Origin: Bermanella sp040371755
GTDB taxonomy: Bacteria > Pseudomonadota > Gammaproteobacteria > Pseudomonadales > Oceanobacteraceae
Assembly (NCBI RefSeq): GCF_040371755.1
Contig: NZ_BAABWE010000001.1
Span: 558,001 to 622,000 of the forward strand
Length of the DNA stretch: 64,000 nucleotides
Direction: 5' to 3'
In this document: positions 27,421 through 34,625 of the stretch, piece after piece
Position numbering within the stretch: the stretch's first letter is position 1
How the letters are laid out: each line of letters starts with the position of its first letter
Notes under the pieces: model-generated
What the model was told of the DNA's origin: nothing
Databases searched by the model: none
The model's input: only the letters and a program-made list of their open reading frames with translations
Made by a program: the position numbers and the translations under genes

Positions 27421-27463
27421 TGTCACCCTAGGCAACGTATTCAGTATGTAATTAATCGATAAT
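27421..27463 (+). promoter_or_regulatory. Possible degenerate activator site and -10 for Lnt-like copy 2
   Basis: TGTCAC at 27421-27426 is one full half-site of the hydrolase dyad. The second half (GGCAAC) fits poorly. Yet 21 bases after it stands GATAAT (27458-27463), the same spacing as at the hydrolase genes and in the right direction for the gene at 27562. Confidence 0.3.
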
Positions 27464-27561
27464 TAGCCGTAAAATAGAGCCGTATAGATTTAACCAAATC
27501 TTGACTATCTGAATAATAAAAAAGTTAACCTCCTATAGGTTAAAAAAACAGGTATACCTGA

Positions 27562-29178
27562 ATGACTGCTGCATCCAAAAACTGGCAAACGTTTTTACCC
27601 CCTCTTAATTTTTGGTTGCGTACCCTGCTGGCATTAGTTGGGGGTCTACTGCTAGGGCTGTCACATATCAATAGTGACCTCTTTATACTGGCATGGGTTG
27701 CACTTTTACCATTATTAATTGCAATCAAAGGCACAACATTAAAGGAATCTTATTTTCTTGGCTTTGTTTTTGGCCTTGGTCTCTACACCGTTGGGGCCTT
27801 TTGGATTGTAGACTTTTTATATTTATTCAAAAGTTATGCAGGCGCAAAAAATTACATTTTTTCGTCGCTGTTTTGGATTTATTGCTCGCAAATGCCCGCC
27901 TGTTTAGCTCTTACCTATCAATGGTTAAGTCGAAACAGCCCTATCCCAAATGTTGTATTATTTCCAACCGTAACCGCTTTTTATTTTGCCTGCTTCCCTG
28001 TTTTATTTTCAGCACAACTTGGGGAAACTCAAAGCCAATTTACTACTGCCTTGCAAGCCATAGAGTTCACCGGCGTCTATGGTTTAGATATGATCATGGC
28101 CTTATTTTCAATAACTCTTTTCAACTTATTAAAGGGTGAACATAACAAGCAACAATTAGCCATTACAGGAAGTGTATTCGTAATATGGTTTGGTTACGGT
28201 GCTTATTCAAAACAAGCATGGGAAGAAACAATGGCCACTTGGAATACCACTGCTGTGGGTTTTGTTCAACCCAATGAAATTCCAACCATTCAAGCCAATG
28301 ATATTATCACCGGTTATAGTCGCACCTACCCTCCAGAATTAGATATGACAGAGCGGCTTGTGGAAGCTGGGGCTGAATTAATTGTTTGGCCAGAAGCAAA
28401 ATACAAAGATTACATTAACAATGAACTGGTTAAAAAAGCCTATCTTCACAACATTCGTCAGTTGAATGTTGATTTGATTTTCCAAGATATGGAGACACAA
28501 CAATCCTCTACTCACGGAAAATTGATCACACAAAAATACAATGCCGCGGTGATGATTGATAAATATGGAAAACAGCAACCTCTATACCGCAAACAAAAAC
28601 GTGTGGCCTTTGGTGAATATGTGCCTTTGGTTAGTGATATACCTGCCCTGCGTATGTGGGTTGAAGATTTTTTCGGAAATTTCTTAAACGAAATTGGAAA
28701 AGGCTCAGGCCCAGTAATCTTCACTGCGGCAGAAAAAAAACTCATACCCTTAATTTGTTACGAAACCATGTTCCCTGAATTTGTAGCCAATGCCGTTCCA
28801 CAAGATGCTCGCGGCAGTATTTTAGTGGGGTTATCCAGTAATGGTTGGTTTGGAAAATCCGTTCAACCCTATCAACACGTTTACTCTGCCTCGTTACGAG
28901 CTATTGAGAATCGCACACCAATGATTCACGCCCTTAACAACGGGCCATCTGTTGCTGTTTTACCCAATGGCCGCTTCCTATTCATGTCACCTTACCATCA
29001 AGCAGGCGGTTACTTAGTTGATTTACCCTATTCTGAACATAGTGGCGGCTCCTTATTTAGCCGTCACCCTTGGATCACTCTGAGCATTATTTATGGCATT
29101 TTATTGTTTGCTATTTTAATGAAACTTCCTATTGCTCGCTTGTTAAAATCAAATGCACTCAAGCCCAATAATAATTAA
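27562..29178 (+). CDS. Apolipoprotein N-acyltransferase (Lnt)-like protein, copy 2
   Basis: The 538-residue protein is a close paralogue of the one at 22765, aligned without gaps over the first 400 residues. Membrane helices are followed by a nitrilase domain with Glu278 (WPEAKY), Lys344 (YRKQKRVAFGEYVP) and Cys399 (LICYETMFP). All three catalytic residues are kept in both copies, so both are probably active. The C-terminal helix returns to the membrane (SIIYGILLFAILMKL). It heads the second module, with a short and a long chaperone gene downstream. Whether it acylates a lipoprotein, a chaperone or another amine is unknown. Confidence 0.85.
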   Translation: MTAASKNWQTFLPPLNFWLRTLLALVGGLLLGLSHINSDLFILAWVALLPLLIAIKGTTLKESYFLGFVFGLGLYTVGAFWIVDFLYLFKSYAGAKNYIFSSLFWIYCSQMPACLALTYQWLSRNSPIPNVVLFPTVTAFYFACFPVLFSAQLGETQSQFTTALQAIEFTGVYGLDMIMALFSITLFNLLKGEHNKQQLAITGSVFVIWFGYGAYSKQAWEETMATWNTTAVGFVQPNEIPTIQANDIITGYSRTYPPELDMTERLVEAGAELIVWPEAKYKDYINNELVKKAYLHNIRQLNVDLIFQDMETQQSSTHGKLITQKYNAAVMIDKYGKQQPLYRKQKRVAFGEYVPLVSDIPALRMWVEDFFGNFLNEIGKGSGPVIFTAAEKKLIPLICYETMFPEFVANAVPQDARGSILVGLSSNGWFGKSVQPYQHVYSASLRAIENRTPMIHALNNGPSVAVLPNGRFLFMSPYHQAGGYLVDLPYSEHSGGSLFSRHPWITLSIIYGILLFAILMKLPIARLLKSNALKPNNN

Positions 29179-29192
29179 AAATAGGTTGTTCT

Positions 29193-29405
29193 ATGTCTAA
29201 AGTACAAGCCATATCAAATAAAAATCTGATATTTAAGAACAGAGCATCACTTTTAAATGCAGGACTGTATAACCCCCTGATCACTGCATCTCCATGGAGA
29301 GGCAAAAAAACCTTAACGGCCAAACTAGTAAACCAAGAAATTGAACAGTTAAACATTTTGACAAAAATAAACACGATACCATCGTTAACCGTCACGTTTT
29401 TATAG
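29193..29405 (+). CDS. Doubtful small open frame between Lnt-like copy 2 and the short chaperone
   Basis: A 70-codon frame starts 14 bases after the Lnt-like gene with an AGG site seven bases before its ATG, and ends just before the chaperone gene. The product (MSKVQAISNKNLIFKNRASL...) has no signal, no helix and no family that I know. Module 1 has nothing at this place. It may be filler from a rearrangement. Confidence 0.25.
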   Translation: MSKVQAISNKNLIFKNRASLLNAGLYNPLITASPWRGKKTLTAKLVNQEIEQLNILTKINTIPSLTVTFL

Positions 29406-29414
29406 ATAAACATT

Positions 29415-30020
29415 ATGAACCCAAGTAACTCTGTCAAAATTTATTTTATGTCATTCATTATCATCCTTGTGTATGGATTGATAATCGCTATGTTTGTGTA
29501 CTCCCATAAGTGGGCATTTAAAACAAGCCCACAAAACCTTACGTGGGAACAACCGTCTTTAGTAAATAACAAAGAGTTAATTTCATCAGATAATTATAGA
29601 ATTCGATTTAATTCTGTAGAAAAGGCATATAACAACATTAAATTAAAAGATGATGGCAGCTTAGTACTTGACACCAATACAGCCCACGCGCTCGAGAGTG
29701 CTTTCAGCCACATTCCAATTGATGCCACTCCACGTGAATTAGAGCGATTTACAATGCTAATTAATCGCATGCACCCTTATGTGAATAACCAACAACTAAG
29801 TGAACTAACGTTAAACTATCGAGACTATGTAGCAGCCAAATATGAATTCAACAAAAAACAAAAACAAGAGAAAAGTTCAATAAAAGTAACACAGGCTTTA
29901 CAATATGAATTTGACCTACAAAAAAAATACTTTGGTGAACAAGCCGCTAAAGATATGTTTGGAGACAGACCTAAAATGGCCAGTTACAATATTGAAAGCG
30001 GAAAAGTGTTGACTGATTAA
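29415..30020 (+). CDS. Lipase chaperone family protein, short form, module 2, shortened by nonsense codons
   Basis: The 201-residue protein is the paralogue of the short chaperone at 25306: membrane helix (about 12-30), THAL-type mini-domain (VLDTNTAHALESAFSHI), NYRDYVAAKYEF and LQKKYFGEQAAKDMFGDRP. It ends with KVLTD. After the stop the same frame continues NLNTE, stop, KSAKLMKLK, which aligns to STLTPEQKENKLSELQ of the module 1 copy. So two in-frame stops (at the Ser and Gln codons) have removed about 20 residues. The lost part is the last helix, and the protein may still be stable. Confidence 0.55.
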   Translation: MNPSNSVKIYFMSFIIILVYGLIIAMFVYSHKWAFKTSPQNLTWEQPSLVNNKELISSDNYRIRFNSVEKAYNNIKLKDDGSLVLDTNTAHALESAFSHIPIDATPRELERFTMLINRMHPYVNNQQLSELTLNYRDYVAAKYEFNKKQKQEKSSIKVTQALQYEFDLQKKYFGEQAAKDMFGDRPKMASYNIESGKVLTD

Positions 30021-30298
30021 AACCTGAATACAGAGTAAAAATCCGCCAAACTCATGAAATTGAAATATTCACTATAAACTTTAGAGAGTTAAAAAACCTT
30101 CTAAACAATATTAAACTAACGTCTTATCGCACTACACTATAGAACGATAAAAATAATTAAATCACATGATTAATGTAACGGCTTGAGTTTTAGAAAATTA
30201 AAGGGATTACCTCGTAGGCCAAGCAAGAGCCCACAACATTGCCGCTGCATAATTACCACTTTTACAAATAACAACAATAAAATATTAGGTAGTATCAC

Positions 30299-31219
30299 AT
30301 GAGCGAAAACAAACTTGGGAATAAAAAGTTCATTATTTCAGCAGGAGCTTTGGCTGTCATTATTGCTGGAGCCTCATTTATAGATACAGGCTCAAATATC
30401 ACCGTCATATCAAATACACAATCGTCACTAGAACCTAGTCACTTAAAACCTATAACTGTTGCCGATGTATGGCAAGGAGAAACCAGCAATACTGATAACA
30501 ACATACAAAACCCAGACCGTTCAGAAAATGCAGAAGAAAAGCAAACTAGCTATACTTTGAATTATTCATTAATTCACGATGAGATAGGAAAAATACGCCT
30601 AACCTCAGACGGTAATGTGATCGCTGATGATATTGCACTAAAAGCTCTACGCATGGCTTTCCCCTCTTCTCGATTAAATCACTCTCCAGAAATGATTGAA
30701 GAGTTACTTAATATCATTAAAGATGGCCTTCCCGCCCCTGCAGGAGAACAAGCCGCTGATATCATTCAAAAATACTTCGAATACGCCAAAGCCCACAATG
30801 AAATAGCAAGTATCTATGGAGATATTAAATTCAACCATGAAAACCGCGAGGAAATTCTGACCCATACTCAGGCATTAAGGGAACAGTATTTTGGTGAAGA
30901 ACTCACCACTCAACTATTTCATCAGGAAGATAAAAAAACAGAATACATGCTTGAAACTCATGAAATTGCGGTCAACAAGCAATTAACACCAGATGAGAAA
31001 AGACAAGCCCAGCTAAAACTAAAAGATGAATATGTCGCTTCAGTTATTAATCAGTGGGAGTCACGTTATCAAGCTTATGAGGAAGCCTCAAAAAGCATTA
31101 AAGGTAATCCGCAACTTAAGGGTGATGAATTAAAAAATGCACTCAGAAACCTTCAAATTGAGCACTTCTCAATTGATGAATTACAAACCCTACATAAAGC
31201 GAACTTTAAATTACGATAA
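30299..31219 (+). CDS. Lipase chaperone (Lif) family protein, long form, module 2
   Basis: The 306 residues match the long chaperone of module 1: membrane anchor (about 11-27), VADVWQGE, a variable charged linker, HDEIGKIRLTSDGNVIADD, ALKALRMAFPSSRLNHSPEM, LREQYFGEELTTQLFHQED, LTPDEKRQ, WESRYQAYEEA and LQIEHFSIDEL. The LRxxYFGxExxxxLF text is the best Lif hallmark. The gene order of the two forms is reversed compared with module 1. A gap of 278 bases separates it from the short form, so it may have its own promoter. It is convergent with hydrolase B. Confidence 0.7.
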   Translation: MSENKLGNKKFIISAGALAVIIAGASFIDTGSNITVISNTQSSLEPSHLKPITVADVWQGETSNTDNNIQNPDRSENAEEKQTSYTLNYSLIHDEIGKIRLTSDGNVIADDIALKALRMAFPSSRLNHSPEMIEELLNIIKDGLPAPAGEQAADIIQKYFEYAKAHNEIASIYGDIKFNHENREEILTHTQALREQYFGEELTTQLFHQEDKKTEYMLETHEIAVNKQLTPDEKRQAQLKLKDEYVASVINQWESRYQAYEEASKSIKGNPQLKGDELKNALRNLQIEHFSIDELQTLHKANFKLR

Positions 31220-31564
31220 CCGTTGTCAACCAGCCTCTCCACCCAATATTTAGTGTGCTCAACAATTGGCGCACACTAAACATGCATAGATTAACTCTGC
31301 TTATTTTTAGGTCGATAGCTAATCCGATATTGGCATTCAACAAACTCCTTCTACGTTACTCCTCAAATATTTTAGTATTAACTCTTCATACGACAAAACA
31401 ACCTTTCGTGATAATAATCACTTAGACTAATGAAGGTGAAAATTATTATGGGTATGCACCACAAGGGAAATAAAACCAGAGGCATAAAAAAATCCCCACA
31501 ATAAATTGTGAGGATTCTTCTAATTATCTAACTAACAAAATGTTAGTCATCAAATTAAGAGTGA
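31220..31564. other. Convergent intergenic region between chaperone module 2 and hydrolase B
   Basis: About 345 bases. It contains the terminator of hydrolase B at 31484-31516. No gene of the opposite strand and no other repeat is supported. Confidence 0.6.
31484..31516 (-). terminator. Terminator of hydrolase B
   Basis: On the minus strand AATCCTCACAAT pairs with ATTGTGGGGATT (one mismatch), followed by a T run. It lies about 50 bases after the hydrolase stop. Confidence 0.85.
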
Positions 31565-32482
31565 TTAGCAATCATCGTAATCGTAATCAGATACGTTGTA
31601 ATCGCTACCGTAGTTCTCTTGTCCACAAGTAAACTCGTTGAAACGGGTATCGTTAGATAAGAAACGCTTCATCCAAGCAATACCGGCTTTACCAATAAGG
31701 TCTTCATCGCTATAGCCGGAGTTTGCACAGTAGTGAGAACCGTTGTTGATTTCGATTTTTGCTTTAGGTACAGCAGGAGCAAACCAACCACTACCTGTCT
31801 CGTCATAGAAATCGTTTACGTGTGCATAAGTTGGTGCAATCGCATCGTTTTCACAACCAATGAATAGAACTGGCTTATCTGAACCAATGGTAGAAGCGAA
31901 CCATGGTGCTTGAGGAATGATCGCTTTAACTTCGCTACGAGTGTTACCCAAGTAAATTGAGCCGCCGCCACCCATAGACCAACCGATTGCACCTAAAGTG
32001 TCTTCGTCAACCATGCTACCAACAGTGCTGTCGTCGATGATGTGATCAAGCGCATCGCTTAATTGACCAGCGCGGCTGATTGGCTGATCAAGGCCGCTCT
32101 CTGTGTTAGTAGTGATTACAACAAAACCCCAAGACGCTAAACGCTCGCCCCACCATACGATGGAGTTCTCTCCAGAAACATAACCAGGAATTACCGCAAT
32201 ACCAGGCATACGACCACAATCTTCGTAGGCTTCTTGAGAGTACCAGATGGTACCATCACCAAAACCATCAGCAGACCAGCTGCTTACGTTTTTAGTTGAA
32301 ACGCTATACGGACCACTTTCACCAGTATTTGAAAGGTTAGAGCTTGTGATGTAGCTACTATCAACACATGTACCACTTGGATCAGGAGTAGGATCAGGAT
32401 CTGGAGTAGATGCATTTGCCATAAAAGACATACCTAGTGAAGAAGCTAAAACAGCTGTTTTAAAGACAGAACCGTGTTTCAT
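31565..32482 (-). CDS. Secreted PETase-like polyester hydrolase B
   Basis: This 305-residue enzyme is the divergent member of the three. The signal peptide ends after ANA (24), followed by a TPDPDPTPDPSG spacer in place of the Gly-rich one. The triad is Ser169 (GWSMGGGG), Asp213 (CENDAIAP) and His250 (NGSHYCAN). Unlike A and C it keeps the substrate-side Trp of Ideonella PETase (Trp194, QAPW). Conserved disulfides should be Cys210-Cys252 and Cys286-Cys305; Cys39 and Cys89 may form a third. It has its own dyad promoter and terminator. Substrate: an ester polymer, by family. Confidence 0.85.
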   Translation of the reverse strand: MKHGSVFKTAVLASSLGMSFMANASTPDPDPTPDPSGTCVDSSYITSSNLSNTGESGPYSVSTKNVSSWSADGFGDGTIWYSQEAYEDCGRMPGIAVIPGYVSGENSIVWWGERLASWGFVVITTNTESGLDQPISRAGQLSDALDHIIDDSTVGSMVDEDTLGAIGWSMGGGGSIYLGNTRSEVKAIIPQAPWFASTIGSDKPVLFIGCENDAIAPTYAHVNDFYDETGSGWFAPAVPKAKIEINNGSHYCANSGYSDEDLIGKAGIAWMKRFLSNDTRFNEFTCGQENYGSDYNVSDYDYDDC

Positions 32483-32562
32483 GTTTTTAGACCTTTATTA
32501 TAATAATTTCAATTAATTCTGAGAATTAATTAATTTTCTTGTATCAATAAGATACGCAAAGG

Positions 32563-32568
32563 ATTTTA
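32563..32568 (-). promoter_or_regulatory. -10 element of hydrolase B
   Basis: TAAAAT on the minus strand, exactly 21 bases downstream of the dyad. Start of transcription would be near 32556, about 73 bases before the ATG. Confidence 0.5.
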
Positions 32569-32589
32569 TTAATACAGGCTCTATTTATT

Positions 32590-32605
32590 TGTCACTGTCG
32601 TGACA
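32590..32605 (-). promoter_or_regulatory. Dyad operator of hydrolase B (TGTCAC-N4-GTGACA)
   Basis: Perfect arms around GACA (minus strand), one base longer on each side (TTGTCAC/GTGACAA). Same consensus and same distance to the -10 as at hydrolases A and C. Confidence 0.6.
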
Positions 32606-33090
32606 ATAAACTCCTGTTAAATTGGATTTCTTTAGACAAAAGTTACATTACAAGTTTTTTGACCTTTTATAGCTAATACATACTACCCATTCGTCTTTTA
32701 ACGCACCAAATCCATACTAAATTTTAAGCTCATATAATTTTTCGTTTCAAAAAAATAAGTGCAAAATAATGAAATTAATCCATATAGAAAGTAATGAAAT
32801 TATAATTAAACATATAGTATAGAGACTATTAAAAAAAAAAATTTTTAAACCAGACTTCCATTATCACTAATAATAGTTTGATAAAAAAGACATAATCTAA
32901 TCTCTTTTTCGAACATTAGAGACGCCGCCGTTCCTTTAACCATATTCAAAATGCATATTAAAAAGGCTTAAAAAAACAGCTATCTGCATATATTAAATGT
33001 ACCAATAATCTTGAATAATTTTATAAAATTATATTTCAGTGCGTGTTTCTTACTAATTAACTAATGATTAAAAATCTGACCACTAAAACA

Positions 33091-33122
33091 AAAAAACCGC
33101 CAACTATTTAATAGAGGCGGTT
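33091..33122 (-). terminator. Terminator of hydrolase C
   Basis: AACCGCC pairs with GGCGGTT, with an inner ACTATT/AATAG-like stem, followed on the minus strand by a long T run. It lies about 40 bases after the stop. Confidence 0.85.
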
Positions 33123-33158
33123 CCATTTTTTACCTACTAATAATTCGTTAATTGAATA

Positions 33159-34097
33159 TTAGTAGTTACAAGTATCACGGTATTCAGAGATATCATAATC
33201 AGACTCGAAATCAGGCCCGCATAAGAACTGACTATAACGAGTATCGTTATCTATGAAGCGTTTCATCCAAGCAACGCCGTTACGACCAATGATGTCGTCA
33301 TCCGCGTTTCCTGAGTTACCACAATAGTGATCACCACCGTTGATTTCCATAAACGCTTTAGGCGTAGAGTTTGGAATATCATTATAGAAGTCATCAGCGT
33401 GTTGATTAACAGGTGCAATAGCATCGTTTTCACAAGCTAGGATGAATGTTGGCGTGGTAATTTCGTCAAAATCATTAAAGCCAAAATAATAAGGAGCTTG
33501 TGGAATGATCGCATCAATATCGCGCTCAGTGGCTAACTTAAGTGTGCCACCGCCACCCATAGACCAACCAATTACACCTACACGGCTAGCATCAACAAGC
33601 CCATAAATTGGAGAAGAACTATCCGCCGCTTCATCAATTACATGATCAAGTGCAGCACTTAATTGGTCTGCACGGCTATCTGGCTGATCATAAATACTGT
33701 TTGTATCAATTGTAATTACCGTAAAGCCCCAAGCCGCTAACAACTCGCCCCACCATTCGATGCTGCTTTCGTAGGATACATATCCAGGGATAACCGCAAT
33801 CACACCTTGCTCACCACCAGATTCAGTAGAGTAGTGAATCGTACCGCCACCGAAACCACTGGCTGCATAGTTAGATACATTAATGGTACTAACTGAGTAT
33901 GGGCCACTAACAGATTCTAATTGAGAAACCGAAGGCACAGAGCCACGCTGAAAACCATTTGAACAATCATTACAAGGTACGTTTGCGCTACCACCACCAC
34001 CGCCAGTGCCGCCACCACCAGTTGATGCAAATAACGATGAAGACGCCAAAAGTACTCCAGCTGCTAGAGCTAGCTTTGTGCTATTAAATAATTTCAT
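33159..34097 (-). CDS. Secreted PETase-like polyester hydrolase C
   Basis: The 312 residues are a near copy of hydrolase A: signal peptide to LFA (24), Gly-rich spacer, CNDC pair (Cys42, Cys45), Ser179 in GWSMGGGG, Asp225 in CENDAIAP, His257 in GGDHYCGN, disulfide pairs Cys222-Cys259 and Cys293-Cys310. Differences from A gather at the active-site edge: ENDAIAPVNQHA against ESDAVAAVGIHA, and GGDH against NGSH. So C is closer to Ideonella PETase (ENDSIAPVN) in the Asp loop. A recent duplication with adaptation is likely. It has its own dyad promoter. Confidence 0.85.
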   Translation of the reverse strand: MKLFNSTKLALAAGVLLASSSLFASTGGGGTGGGGGSANVPCNDCSNGFQRGSVPSVSQLESVSGPYSVSTINVSNYAASGFGGGTIHYSTESGGEQGVIAVIPGYVSYESSIEWWGELLAAWGFTVITIDTNSIYDQPDSRADQLSAALDHVIDEAADSSSPIYGLVDASRVGVIGWSMGGGGTLKLATERDIDAIIPQAPYYFGFNDFDEITTPTFILACENDAIAPVNQHADDFYNDIPNSTPKAFMEINGGDHYCGNSGNADDDIIGRNGVAWMKRFIDNDTRYSQFLCGPDFESDYDISEYRDTCNY

Positions 34098-34170
34098 ATT
34101 GAATATCCGGGGAAGATTTATTTTTATTGTTTTGTCTCAGCACATTTAAGTCACTAGATGTGTAAGTAAG

Positions 34171-34176
34171 ATACTA
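34171..34176 (-). promoter_or_regulatory. -10 element of hydrolase C
   Basis: TAGTAT on the minus strand, identical to that of hydrolase A and again 21 bases from the dyad. Start of transcription would be near 34164. Confidence 0.5.
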
Positions 34177-34197
34177 AGGGGATAAAAACTACCGACC

Positions 34198-34213
34198 TGT
34201 AACACAAGTTACT
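34198..34213 (-). promoter_or_regulatory. Dyad operator of hydrolase C (AGTAAC-N4-GTTACA)
   Basis: The arms AGTAAC and GTTACA (minus strand) are a variant of the TGTCAC/GTGACA dyad, with five paired bases per arm. Spacing to the -10 is the same as at A and B. Confidence 0.55.
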
Positions 34214-34625
34214 CATTAGAATGTTATCTCCTTAAATTATGCTACTTTTATAAACTTTTAGTACTGAAGTACTAACTATTTCTTTTTTAAGTTTAAATAT
34301 TAACCTCACAGCCTTAGTAAATTTTTAATAACCAAATAAATTTTTATAAATCAAAGCCAGACATTCAGCGCAACAAAATACCTATTAGTCGCTTATTGCC
34401 CACTTGAATTTCAATTTATAAAAACATTCTAAAAATTCACAAAATAAATAAATTTTTATTTCAAAATACAATTAACCAACTGGTCAGACAGTTTTTTAAG
34501 GTTAATGACACTAGAAAAGTTAAAAATTTATAAGGAAGGATTTCCAAACGCGTAAATATTATTTGAAGTAACAAACAGCGATCATATATTCAACATACAA
34601 TCACTGCCCATAAAAATAACTACAA

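Larger units (their letters stand above)
27021..27561. other. Divergent control region of hydrolase A and Lnt-like copy 2
   Basis: About 540 bases without a supported gene. It holds the promoter and dyad of hydrolase A (27077-27119) and a weaker, similar arrangement facing the Lnt-like gene (27421-27463). The rest is AT-rich with no repeat that I can support. Confidence 0.6.
32483..33158. other. Control region of hydrolase B and 3' region of hydrolase C
   Basis: About 675 very AT-rich bases. Supported parts are the promoter and dyad of hydrolase B (32563-32605) and the terminator of hydrolase C (33091-33122). Between them I find no gene or repeat. Confidence 0.6.
34098..34625. other. Control region of hydrolase C and downstream flank of uvrB
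   Basis: About 530 AT-rich bases. The part near 34171-34213 holds the hydrolase C promoter. I see no terminator for uvrB and no gene in the remainder. This is the right border of the accessory region. Confidence 0.55.

Noticed and set aside
29159..29437. Minus-strand frame of 92 codons between Lnt-like copy 2 and the short chaperone
   Set aside because: No ribosome site, no known family, and it overlaps both neighbouring genes on the other strand.
30021..30298. Possible further gene between the two chaperones of module 2
   Set aside because: After the nonsense-cut end of the short chaperone all frames are short and show no family text.
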